Source: Arcobacter nitrofigilis DSM 7299 (GTDB taxonomy: Bacteria > Campylobacterota > Campylobacteria > Campylobacterales > Arcobacteraceae). Taken from it: a stretch of DNA of 64,000 nt. The position numbers were made by a program, and so were the translations under genes. The stretch spans positions 2,170,001-2,234,000 of the forward strand of contig NC_014166.1 in the NCBI RefSeq assembly GCF_000092245.1. The letters run 5' to 3'. The notes beneath the pieces are model-generated. The model was given only the letters and a program-made list of their open reading frames with translations, did not search any database and was not told the DNA's origin. Below, in pieces: positions 7,700 to 17,517 of the stretch. Positions within the stretch are counted from its first letter, which is position 1. Each line of letters opens with the position of its first letter.

Positions 7700-9793
7700 A
7701 TGAAAAACTTAGGACAAGTATTAGAATATTATGCTTTAAAATATCCAGAAAAAGTAGCTATACGTTTTTTAGCAAGAGGAGAAGATGAAACAGACTCTAT
7801 AACTTATTTACAATTAAAACAACAATCTCATGCAATAGCAACTCAATTGTTAACCCAGTATAAAAGAGGAGATACCGCCCTACTTATTTTTGATGCAAGT
7901 ATTGATGTAGTTGTCACATTTTGGGGATGTGTTTATGCTGGAATTATTGCAGTCCCAATTCCTATTCCAAATGGAAATAAAGGAATGGATAATGTAGCAC
8001 ATATAGTAGAAGATGCAGAAATTAGTTTAATTATTAGTCATACTTCGGTTGAAAGTCGTTTAAGTAAGAAATTTAAAGAAAATATCCAATTGAAAAGACT
8101 AGATTGGCTGATTGTTAATAAGAAAAATTTTAAAGAAAATATATTTTTAGATAAGGATGTTTTTTCATCTAATCAATTATTATTATTACAATACACTTCA
8201 GGTTCTACAAATAAACCTAAAGGAGTAAAAGTATCTCATCAAAATATGATAGCACACCAAGAAGGATTAAAAGAAGCATTTTATAGTGATGAAAATTCTG
8301 TTGTGGTTAGTTGGTTACCATATTACCATGATATGGGATTAATTGGGAAAATAATACATGCAACTTTTTGTGGTGCAACCCTTATTTTAATGCCACCAAT
8401 TGCATTTGTACAAAATCCATTTCGTTGGTTACAAGCAATTAGTAAATATCAGGGAACTAATAGTGCTGCTCCAAATTTTGCCTATGAGGATTGTTTACGA
8501 AATATAACAAATGAACAATTAAGCCAATTAAATCTAAGTTCTTGGAAAGTTGCATGGAATGCTGCTGAACCAATACATGCAAATACAGTTGTAAATTTTT
8601 GCAATAGGTTTTCACAATGTGGATTTAATCCTCAATCATTGACAACAGCTTATGGAATGGCTGAATCTACCTTAGCAATTTCAGTTGCGGATATAAAATC
8701 AAAACTAAAACTATTAGCAATAGATGAAAATGAATTTAAACAAGGAAATATCAAAGTTATTAAAGAACTCTTTATTGATAGCAACCTAGAAGAAATCTCC
8801 CAATATAAAAAAGTAGTAGTAGATTGTGGAAATTGTATTTCAAACCATCAAATAAAAATAGTAGATCCAAAAAACAGATTGTTATGCTCCGATTATAAAA
8901 TTGGAGAAGTATGGTTTAGTGGCAAAAGTGTAGCAAATGGATATTGGAAAAAAGAAACATTAAGCCAAAGTACTTTTTTCGCAACTATTCAAAATAATAA
9001 TAATTCTGAAACTTATTTACGTACAGAAGATATGGGTTTTATGGACAAAAACAAAAATCTTTTTATAGTGGGACGGCATAAAGATATGATAATCATTCAT
9101 GGAGAAAATTATGCACCTCAAGATTTAGAGTTTAGTATTTTTAACTCTCATGAAGCTTTTGTAGAAAGTGGTTGTTCTGCATTTTCAGTAATGTCTCAGG
9201 GGAAAGAGAAAGTAGTTATAGTCCAAGAAATTAAACGTACACAAAGAAAAAAAGTTGATTTTGAAAAATTATTATCACATGTTAAAAATATACTTTCACA
9301 AGAGTATCAATTACAGTTATTTGCTTTAGTTTTCATCCATCAAGCAAACCTTCCTAAAACCACAAGTGGAAAAGTCCAACGTAAATTATGTAAGCACTTA
9401 TTTATTAATGAAGAGTTTTCTCCTTTATATTCTTGGGTTCCACAACAATTAGATGAACAGCAACTATTAAATGAAAAAGTATCTGAACAAAATCTTCACA
9501 TTGAATCTTCATCAAATCAATTGTCTTATGAGAAACTAATACATTGGTTAGAAGAATGGATTCAAAAAACTATCCCTGCAATAGAAAGTTTTGAGAAATC
9601 TAGTAACTTTTCTAGTTATGGTATGGATTCAAAAACTACTGCACTAATGGCTTATGATTTAGAAAGTTATATTGGATATGAGCTTGATCCAACATTATGT
9701 TGGAACTACCCAAATCCTGATACTTTAATAAATCATCTTATAGATGAAATAAAAACTAATCAACTTATCCCTTTAAAAGGTAATCTAAAATGA
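7700..9793 (+). CDS. Fatty-acyl-AMP ligase fused to acyl carrier protein (starter-loading module)
   Basis: The adenylation domain (about 1-590) has the P-loop-like motif YTSGSTNKPKGVKVSH and the GMAESTLAIS segment typical of fatty-acyl-AMP ligases (FAAL), which activate free fatty acids as acyl adenylates for carrier proteins rather than CoA. The C-terminal carrier domain carries YGMDS with the phosphopantetheine serine at about 644. It should therefore load a fatty acid onto its own carrier and pass it to the ketosynthase of the next protein. I chose ATG 7700, 697 aa, because GGGAG lies about eight bases upstream; an in-frame TTG at 7685 would add five residues. The stop overlaps the next start codon (ATGA at 9790), indicating translational coupling. 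Chain length of the substrate is unknown. Confidence 0.9.
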   Translation: MKNLGQVLEYYALKYPEKVAIRFLARGEDETDSITYLQLKQQSHAIATQLLTQYKRGDTALLIFDASIDVVVTFWGCVYAGIIAVPIPIPNGNKGMDNVAHIVEDAEISLIISHTSVESRLSKKFKENIQLKRLDWLIVNKKNFKENIFLDKDVFSSNQLLLLQYTSGSTNKPKGVKVSHQNMIAHQEGLKEAFYSDENSVVVSWLPYYHDMGLIGKIIHATFCGATLILMPPIAFVQNPFRWLQAISKYQGTNSAAPNFAYEDCLRNITNEQLSQLNLSSWKVAWNAAEPIHANTVVNFCNRFSQCGFNPQSLTTAYGMAESTLAISVADIKSKLKLLAIDENEFKQGNIKVIKELFIDSNLEEISQYKKVVVDCGNCISNHQIKIVDPKNRLLCSDYKIGEVWFSGKSVANGYWKKETLSQSTFFATIQNNNNSETYLRTEDMGFMDKNKNLFIVGRHKDMIIIHGENYAPQDLEFSIFNSHEAFVESGCSAFSVMSQGKEKVVIVQEIKRTQRKKVDFEKLLSHVKNILSQEYQLQLFALVFIHQANLPKTTSGKVQRKLCKHLFINEEFSPLYSWVPQQLDEQQLLNEKVSEQNLHIESSSNQLSYEKLIHWLEEWIQKTIPAIESFEKSSNFSSYGMDSKTTALMAYDLESYIGYELDPTLCWNYPNPDTLINHLIDEIKTNQLIPLKGNLK

Positions 9794-12700
9794 ATAAAAC
9801 ATATGAACCTATTGCTATTATAGGAACCTCTTGTCGTTTACCAGGAGAAATTAATGATTTAAATGATCTTTGGCATAAATTAAGTGCTTCTTATGATGCA
9901 GTTGTTGATATTCCAAGTGAACGTTGTTTACAAGATAATATTTATAATAACACACCACAAGTTGGTAAAAGTTATGCAAAAAAAGCTGGATTACTTAATA
10001 ATATAGCTAACTTTGATGCAAAATTTTTTGGTATTTCAGATGAAGAAGCTACTGCAATGGATCCACAACAGAGACTATTACTTGAAGCAGCTTGGCATGC
10101 ATTAGAAGATTCAGGTCAATTTAAAAATGACGATTTATTAAAGGAAACAGGATTCTATGTAGGTATTGCTACAGACGATTATAGCCAAATAGGAATACAT
10201 AAGCACAAATTAGATGAAGTTAGTACATATACTACATTAGGATCATTAAGATCAATTAGTGCAGGTCGAGTAGCATATCATCTTAATCTAAATGGTCCTG
10301 TTAGTCAAATAGACACTGCTTGTTCTTCTTCACTCATGGCAATTCATCAAGCGTGCCAAAGTTTACGTTTAAATGAGGCAGATTGTATGTTGGCTGGTGG
10401 AATCAACTTATTAATATCCCCTCAAACTATGGTTGAACTAAGTCAAATAAAAGCATTATCCTTAAGTAACCGTTGTAGTGTTTTTGATAATAGTGCAGAT
10501 GGCTATGTAAGAGGAGAAGGTTATGGATTAGTTGTATTAAAAAGATTAAGTGATGCAGAAGCAAACAACGACAATATTATTGCTGTAATCAAAGGCTCTT
10601 TAACTAACCATGATGGATCAAGTAATGGATTAACTGCACCAAATGGTTTAGCACAAGAAAAACTTCTTAAAAAAACTCTTAAAATTTCAAATATTAATTC
10701 ACATGAAGTTAGCTATGTTGAAACTCATGGGACAGGAACACTATTTGGTGACCCCATAGAAGTAAACAGTATTATTAATGTATATGGGAAAAATAGAAAT
10801 AAAGATAATCCACTATTTTTAGGTTCAATTAAAAGTAGTATTGGACATTTAGAAGCAGCAGCTGGTGTTGCAGGAATACTGAAAGTTTGCTCTTCAATAA
10901 CAAATAAGCAATTAATTCCAAATTTAAATTTTTCAACACCTAATCCTTATATTAATTGGGACAAGGCTCCTATTAAAGTTATTGATACTTTAAAACCTTG
11001 GTCTAACAAGGATAAAGAACTAAGAACTGCTACTATGAGTTCATTTGGCTTTAGTGGAACAAATGTACATATGATTATTCAAGAGTATCAAAATAATAAA
11101 GAAGATTTAACAGCAAATAAATTAACAAATGAACTTTATATAATACCAATATCAGCAAAAAGCTTAACTTCATTAAAAAATTTAGTAAAGGCATGGTTAG
11201 AGGCAGATTATTTAACAAAGGAATCTATTGCTAATATAGCATATAGTGCTACTGTTACTAGAAAACATTTTGAATATAAACTACTAGTTCTAGTAAAAAA
11301 CTATGAAGATTTAAAACTTAAGTTAAAATCTTGGTTCCATAATAAAGAAACAGATTTATTATGGAGCAGTATTAATTTTAAACCACTTACTGATAAGTGC
11401 AATATTAATAAAAACTACATTGATATTATAAATAACTACTTTACAAATAATCATATTGATTGTGAAGATTTATATGGTAAGAATAAAATTTCCCATTGTA
11501 AGCTACCTAGTTATACCTTTGATAGTAAAATCTACTGGTGGGAAAAACCATATGATTTTACCATAAGAACTTCTGATAAATTAATAGAAAATAAAAATAT
11601 ATCATATAAATTACAATGGGAAGAATATAGCATAAATGAAAGCATATCAACTAATCATAATATACAAATAATTGCAGATAGTACAAATAACAATATAATT
11701 AAACTATTAGAAAAAAGTTCTGAAGAATCAAATTATATAAGTCAAAGTACAAATGAATTTTTAAATACACCTGTTAATAAAGATACAAATTATATTTATT
11801 TTATTCATATAAGTGAAGACATAGATATACTTGAAAATAACATAGCTAAGATATGGTCTATAGTACAATATTTTAATAAAAATAATAACTCATCTAAAAT
11901 ATGGATTATTACAGAGCAATCACAACATTTTGAAAAAGATGATATTACCAATATAAATGCCTCTTCAATTTGGGGATTATTTCGCTCATTAAGAATAGAA
12001 CTAGGAACTAGTTGGGGTGGAATAATTGATATGCCTCAAAATATAACAAAAGATATTATAAATAAGATGTTTATGTGCTTTTATCAGCAAAACGATGAAG
12101 ATCAATATGTACTTCGGGATAAAAAAGTATATATACCTAGATTATTACCACATACATTAGATACACAAAATGTTTTCTCTTTTGATTTAAAAGCCTCATA
12201 TCTTATTACGGGTGGGTTAGGCGCTTTAGGAATAGAATTAATAACTTACTTAATTTCTTTAGGAATTAATCATATTATTCTAGCTTCAAGAAGAGGAGAA
12301 GATACCTTAAAAAATAAGAAAGATTTTGCTAATAAAATTAAAGAATGGAGAAGACAAGGAAAACAAATTGATATTTATAAATTAGACCTTAGTAATGAAC
12401 TTCAAGTATCAGATTTTTTTGAAAATCTGAAAAAAGAAAGTATTAATTTAAAAGGGATAGCCCACCTTTCTGGTGTTATTAGCAAACAAGATTTAAGTAA
12501 AAGTCCAAAAGAAAAAGATATTCATAATTTTATGGCTGCAAAAACTAAAGGGGCTTGGTATTTACATAAATATTCACAAGTATTTCATTTAGATTTCTTT
12601 TTATTATTCTCTTCAGTTACAGCCCTATTTGGGATGAAAGATTTAGCTTTTTATAGTGCAAGTAATGCTTTTTTAGACGCTTTAGCTTTACATCGAAGTA

Positions 12701-15700
12701 AACAAGGATTAAAAGCACTATCAATAAACTGGGGAAGATTTGATATAGATGGTATGGTTGATAATCAAGATGCTAAAGTATTAGATACATTAGGTGTTGC
12801 TAAAATGAAAACAACAAATACTTTTACAAAAATGACTCATTATATGCAATATACCAATAATATTTGTATAACAGATGTAAATTGGGACAAATTTACATCT
12901 TATTTTAAACAATTATCTAGCATTAATTTATTTACTCATTTATTACCTAAGTCAAATCATCTAATAAGTACTCAAAAAATTGAAACAAAAGAACACTTTA
13001 AGAAATATTTTATTGATATTATTAGGAAAGCACTAAAACTAGAAAAAAATAAAATATCAACAACACAAAACTTATTCTCAATAGGTCTTAACTCTATGCT
13101 TTCAATGTATATTAGACAAGCACTTGAAGAGAATTTGAAACTAACAACAGAAGCCACATTATTTTTTAAAAAACAAACTATAGAGCTATTGGTTGAATAT
13201 TTATGGGAACAATACCAAAACAATAACAATAATAAAATGATTAATACTCAATTAAATAATGAAGATGGGAAAATTATATTTTTATTTAGTGGTCAAGGTA
13301 CCCAATATCCAGGAATGGGAAAAACACTTTATACTAATAATGAAAAGTTTAAACAATCAATTGATTATTGTATAAATTTTTTACAAAAAGAATTTGACTT
13401 AGATTTTAAATATATTTTATTTGATGATAAATCTAAGTTATTAAAAGAAACAAAATATGCTCAATTATCCTTATTTATTATTGAATATTCATTATATAAA
13501 TTATGGCAAGAAAAAAATATTCATGCTGATTATTTTATAGGGCATAGTGTAGGAGAATATGTTGCAGCTTGCCTTGCTGGAGTATTTAGCCTTGAAGATG
13601 CATTAAGATTGCTAAAAGTTCGGGGAAAACTTATGCAAAGCTTAGAAAACCATGGTGATATGATGGTAGTTTTTGATTCATTTGAAAACATACCTACTCT
13701 TCCGAATTCTTTAGATATAGCTGCTATAAATAGCCCTTGGCAAACTGTTATATCTGGGAATATAAATCATCTTAAAAATTATGAAAAAAAATTATCAGAA
13801 AAGAATATAAAAACACAATTATTAAATACACAAAAAGCCTTCCACTCAAGTTTAATGATGCCTATACTAAAAGAGTTCCAAAAATTTGCAAGTACAATTA
13901 CTTATAAAAGTCCCAATATACCAATTATTACTAATATTAATGCTACTGTGGCTAAAGAAGATATTGCTTGTGCAAAATATTGGGTAGATCATATTATAAA
14001 TACTGTCCAATTTGCGCCAAGTATTCAAAAAGCTTATGAAAAAGGTTGTAGATACTTCATTGAAGTTGGGCCTGGTAGTGTTCTTAAAAATTTAGCAGAA
14101 GAAAACATAATACAAAAAAATATCAACTGTCATTATTTTAATTCATTGATTAATGAAGATAAGCCTAAAGAATATTTACTAAAACAACAAGAAAAATTAA
14201 AATTATCTCAAAAAAGTTTAATTAATCATAAAGATGATTCCATAAAAGAAAATTTATTAAGACCAATTATACATAATGAACAAGATAAATTTAAACCTTT
14301 TGCTTTAACTTCTATGCAACATGCTTATTGGTTAGGAAGAAATGAGGAAATTGCAGAAGGTGGTGTTGCTATCCACATGTATTTAGAACTTGATATAAAA
14401 TATTTTAATAAAGAAAATTTTACAAATGCATGGAAAACACTTGTTGAAAGACATGATATGTTACATGCTATAGTTGATAGAAATGGAGAGCAACAAATAT
14501 TAAAACAAATTCCTGAATTTTCTATTCTAGAGCACTCTTTAAAAAATAAAGATGAAAATGAAAAAGAAATATATTTAGAAGATATACGACATGAGTTATC
14601 TCATCAAAATGTATCTCTTGAAAAATGGCCTCAATCTGAAATAAGAATAACTAAACTTGATGATAATAATTCAAGGGTACATATTAGTATTGATGGATGG
14701 ACTATTGATGGGTGGAGTTATCAAGTTTTATTCCACGAATTACATGAACTATACCATAATCCAAAATTAACACTACCTACAATCAATATTAGCTTTAGAG
14801 ATTATGTTTTGCAATTAAAAGAGATAGAAAATAGTGCCTTTTATCAAAAACACTTGACAAAATGGAGAGAACGATTAAAAGTATTACCCAAAGCTCCCCA
14901 ATTACCTATGAATAAGAATAAAACTAATACTAATCGTTTTAAACGTTGGGAGTATTTTATAAATAAAGAACAATATGCATCATTAAAAAAATATGCTAGT
15001 GATAAGTCCTTAACAACAGTAACCACCCTACTTTCAGCTTATGCTTGGGTTCTTAGTCGCTATAGTAAAGAACAAGATATTACACTTAATATACCACGAT
15101 TTAATCGTTTACCATTACACTCTGATATTAATCGTGTTATAGGAGAATTTGCTAGTTTTACTTTACTTGCTTGTACAAGAAAAGAAGATACAACATTTAA
15201 TGAATATGCTAATAAAATACAAAAACAACTATGGGAAGATGTGGAAAACCCTTGGGTTCCCGGAGTTACTTTATTAAGGGAATTAGCAAAAATTTCTAAT
15301 CAATCAAATACAATGATGCCTTTTGTTTTTACAAATATGCCAGAAGAGAGTCTTGATGGGAAAAAATTAGAATTTTTAAATGAATGGAGCAAAAGTGCAG
15401 ATATTCCATACTTCTTAACTCAAACACCTCAAGTACAAGTTGATTGTCAATACCATGATAAAGATGATGGACTATTTGTATTTTGGGATGTTTTAATAGA
15501 TAAATTCGAACCTGAAATAATTGATAATTTATTCTCTAGTTATATTGATTTAATACAAAACTTATCATCTTCTGACAAAGCGTGGAATCAAAACTCTTTA
15601 CCTATGAAAAAAAGTTCATCTCTTATTGCAAATGAAGAACAAATACCAAAACAAGGCCTATATGAACAATTTACAAATACTGCACAAAAAAATAAAAAAA

Positions 15701-17499
15701 ATATTGCTATTTATAGTGAAAATAAAACATTAACTTATGAAGACCTATATATTAAATCTCAAAAATTAGGAACTTATATTAAAAATAATATAAACTTCAA
15801 AAATGAAACTCCTACAATAGCAATTATTATGAACAAAGGATGGCAACAAATTGTAGCTGTCATGTGTACACTTGCAAGTGGAGCTATATTTTTACCTTTA
15901 GATAGCAATCTTCCAAAAGATAGAATGCAATATGCTTTACAAAATGCAAATACAAAAATGGTAATAAGTAAAGAAAATCAAATATCTCAAATCAAAGAAA
16001 AACTTGAAAATATAGATATACCTTTAATCTCTATTGACGATGAAAGCCTCTACAAAACAAGTGAAGCAATTTTACCTATAAAATATGAAGATTTAGTTTG
16101 CATTATTTATACATCTGGTTCAACAGGTTTACCAAAAGGTGTTATGGTCACTCAAAAAGCACTTATCAACAATATAAATTATACTAATAATAGGTTTAAG
16201 GTAGATACAAATGATGCTATTTTATCACTCACTCCTATATACCATGACTTAGTATTATTTGATATATTTGGGGCACTTACAGCAGGTGCTAGTATTGTAA
16301 TACCAGAAGAGGAAAAAAGAAAAGATCCAGAACATTGGCTTGCTCTCATTAAACAATATAGAGTAAGCATATGGAATAGCGTACCAACTATGATGGAAAT
16401 GTTAATTAAATTTAGTAGTACAAACCAAATCCAAAATAAACAACTATTATCATCTCTTAGATTATGTATTCTGGGAGGTGATTGGATTCCACTTACTATT
16501 CCACCTGGATTAAAAGAGTTAAATACAAAAACTACACTTGTAAGTATTGGAGGGCCTACTGAAACTACTGTATGGAATATTATGTATGAAATTAAAGAGT
16601 TTGACACTAATTGGAAGAGTATTCCTTATGGAAAACCTATTACAAATACAACATATTATATTTTAAATGATTTATTAGAAGAATGTCCAATTGGCGTAAC
16701 TGGTGAGTTATATGTAAGTGGTATTAGTTTAGCAGCTGGGTATATTAATGATTTAGAAAAAACTCAAGAAGTTTTTATTAATCATCCTAAAACAAAAGAA
16801 CGTATGTACAAAACAGGAGATTTAGGAAAATTACTTTCTAATGGTCTGATTGAATTTATGGGAAGAAGTGATAATCAAGTTCAAATATCAGGTTATCGTA
16901 TTGAACTTAGCGAAATAGAATCATTAGCACATAAACAAATAGAAATTAATAGAGCACAAGCCTTATTAATAAAAGATAATAATACTCCCCATATTGCTTT
17001 AGTTTATAGTTGTAATGATGGTGATATTTCAGAAAATAAATTAAAAGAACAACTTAAAGCCTCTCTTCCACAAGAAATAATTCCTAAAAAACTACTTAAA
17101 ATAAAACAATTTCCATTAACTGTTAATGGGAAAATAGACAGAAATGCTCTAATTCAATTATTAAATACTAAAAATGAACAACATGTCCATACTAAAAGAA
17201 TAGTTGAAAATGAAATTCAAAAACACTTAATGAGTCTATGGCAAAAGCATTTACAAAGAGAAAATATTGGCTTATATGAAAATTTTTTTGAAGCAGGAGG
17301 TAACTCATTATTAGCAACAGAGTTATTTATCCAAATACGTCAAGAATTTCCAATAATTAACTCAGTTGTGCTTCTTTATGAACATACAAGTATATACGAA
17401 TTATCTCAATTTATTGAAAAACAAACAACAGTAAAAAATGTAGCAAAAAAGAATACAAGAGGGCTACAACGTCGTAAAAGATTATTAGCAAAAAATTGA
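9790..17499 (+). CDS. Hybrid PKS-NRPS: KS-(no AT)-KR-ACP-AT-Cy-A-PCP
   Basis: This 2569-aa megasynthase extends the FAAL-loaded starter and then adds a cyclized amino acid. KS (about 5-430) has DTACSSS with Cys178, HGTGT and GHLEAAAG. The normal KS-AT linker runs straight into a post-AT linker (LPSYTFDSKIYWWEKP, near 575), with no AT between. KR (about 800-985) has Ser941/942, Tyr955 and Asn959, so it looks active. ACP serine is about 1102, in GLNS. A complete AT (about 1162-1450) follows the ACP, with GHSVG (Ser1253) and AFH (1350-1352), suggesting malonyl-CoA. Cy (about 1500-1930) has DxxxxDxxS at D1635, D1640 and S1643. The A domain (about 1960-2460) has YTSGSTG; its ten-residue code reads by eye as DLFNIGIVWK, not a standard code I know. 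PCP serine is about 2506. The displaced AT is unusual. Confidence 0.9.
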   Translation: MNKTYEPIAIIGTSCRLPGEINDLNDLWHKLSASYDAVVDIPSERCLQDNIYNNTPQVGKSYAKKAGLLNNIANFDAKFFGISDEEATAMDPQQRLLLEAAWHALEDSGQFKNDDLLKETGFYVGIATDDYSQIGIHKHKLDEVSTYTTLGSLRSISAGRVAYHLNLNGPVSQIDTACSSSLMAIHQACQSLRLNEADCMLAGGINLLISPQTMVELSQIKALSLSNRCSVFDNSADGYVRGEGYGLVVLKRLSDAEANNDNIIAVIKGSLTNHDGSSNGLTAPNGLAQEKLLKKTLKISNINSHEVSYVETHGTGTLFGDPIEVNSIINVYGKNRNKDNPLFLGSIKSSIGHLEAAAGVAGILKVCSSITNKQLIPNLNFSTPNPYINWDKAPIKVIDTLKPWSNKDKELRTATMSSFGFSGTNVHMIIQEYQNNKEDLTANKLTNELYIIPISAKSLTSLKNLVKAWLEADYLTKESIANIAYSATVTRKHFEYKLLVLVKNYEDLKLKLKSWFHNKETDLLWSSINFKPLTDKCNINKNYIDIINNYFTNNHIDCEDLYGKNKISHCKLPSYTFDSKIYWWEKPYDFTIRTSDKLIENKNISYKLQWEEYSINESISTNHNIQIIADSTNNNIIKLLEKSSEESNYISQSTNEFLNTPVNKDTNYIYFIHISEDIDILENNIAKIWSIVQYFNKNNNSSKIWIITEQSQHFEKDDITNINASSIWGLFRSLRIELGTSWGGIIDMPQNITKDIINKMFMCFYQQNDEDQYVLRDKKVYIPRLLPHTLDTQNVFSFDLKASYLITGGLGALGIELITYLISLGINHIILASRRGEDTLKNKKDFANKIKEWRRQGKQIDIYKLDLSNELQVSDFFENLKKESINLKGIAHLSGVISKQDLSKSPKEKDIHNFMAAKTKGAWYLHKYSQVFHLDFFLLFSSVTALFGMKDLAFYSASNAFLDALALHRSKQGLKALSINWGRFDIDGMVDNQDAKVLDTLGVAKMKTTNTFTKMTHYMQYTNNICITDVNWDKFTSYFKQLSSINLFTHLLPKSNHLISTQKIETKEHFKKYFIDIIRKALKLEKNKISTTQNLFSIGLNSMLSMYIRQALEENLKLTTEATLFFKKQTIELLVEYLWEQYQNNNNNKMINTQLNNEDGKIIFLFSGQGTQYPGMGKTLYTNNEKFKQSIDYCINFLQKEFDLDFKYILFDDKSKLLKETKYAQLSLFIIEYSLYKLWQEKNIHADYFIGHSVGEYVAACLAGVFSLEDALRLLKVRGKLMQSLENHGDMMVVFDSFENIPTLPNSLDIAAINSPWQTVISGNINHLKNYEKKLSEKNIKTQLLNTQKAFHSSLMMPILKEFQKFASTITYKSPNIPIITNINATVAKEDIACAKYWVDHIINTVQFAPSIQKAYEKGCRYFIEVGPGSVLKNLAEENIIQKNINCHYFNSLINEDKPKEYLLKQQEKLKLSQKSLINHKDDSIKENLLRPIIHNEQDKFKPFALTSMQHAYWLGRNEEIAEGGVAIHMYLELDIKYFNKENFTNAWKTLVERHDMLHAIVDRNGEQQILKQIPEFSILEHSLKNKDENEKEIYLEDIRHELSHQNVSLEKWPQSEIRITKLDDNNSRVHISIDGWTIDGWSYQVLFHELHELYHNPKLTLPTINISFRDYVLQLKEIENSAFYQKHLTKWRERLKVLPKAPQLPMNKNKTNTNRFKRWEYFINKEQYASLKKYASDKSLTTVTTLLSAYAWVLSRYSKEQDITLNIPRFNRLPLHSDINRVIGEFASFTLLACTRKEDTTFNEYANKIQKQLWEDVENPWVPGVTLLRELAKISNQSNTMMPFVFTNMPEESLDGKKLEFLNEWSKSADIPYFLTQTPQVQVDCQYHDKDDGLFVFWDVLIDKFEPEIIDNLFSSYIDLIQNLSSSDKAWNQNSLPMKKSSSLIANEEQIPKQGLYEQFTNTAQKNKKNIAIYSENKTLTYEDLYIKSQKLGTYIKNNINFKNETPTIAIIMNKGWQQIVAVMCTLASGAIFLPLDSNLPKDRMQYALQNANTKMVISKENQISQIKEKLENIDIPLISIDDESLYKTSEAILPIKYEDLVCIIYTSGSTGLPKGVMVTQKALINNINYTNNRFKVDTNDAILSLTPIYHDLVLFDIFGALTAGASIVIPEEEKRKDPEHWLALIKQYRVSIWNSVPTMMEMLIKFSSTNQIQNKQLLSSLRLCILGGDWIPLTIPPGLKELNTKTTLVSIGGPTETTVWNIMYEIKEFDTNWKSIPYGKPITNTTYYILNDLLEECPIGVTGELYVSGISLAAGYINDLEKTQEVFINHPKTKERMYKTGDLGKLLSNGLIEFMGRSDNQVQISGYRIELSEIESLAHKQIEINRAQALLIKDNNTPHIALVYSCNDGDISENKLKEQLKASLPQEIIPKKLLKIKQFPLTVNGKIDRNALIQLLNTKNEQHVHTKRIVENEIQKHLMSLWQKHLQRENIGLYENFFEAGGNSLLATELFIQIRQEFPIINSVVLLYEHTSIYELSQFIEKQTTVKNVAKKNTRGLQRRKRLLAKN

Positions 17500-17517
17500 A
17501 TATATAAAGGAAAATAA

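Noticed and set aside
16179-16607. 142-codon open frame antisense to the first synthase
   Set aside because: It lies wholly within a conserved adenylation domain on the opposite strand, has no domain pattern and no supporting ribosome site; it is a shadow frame.
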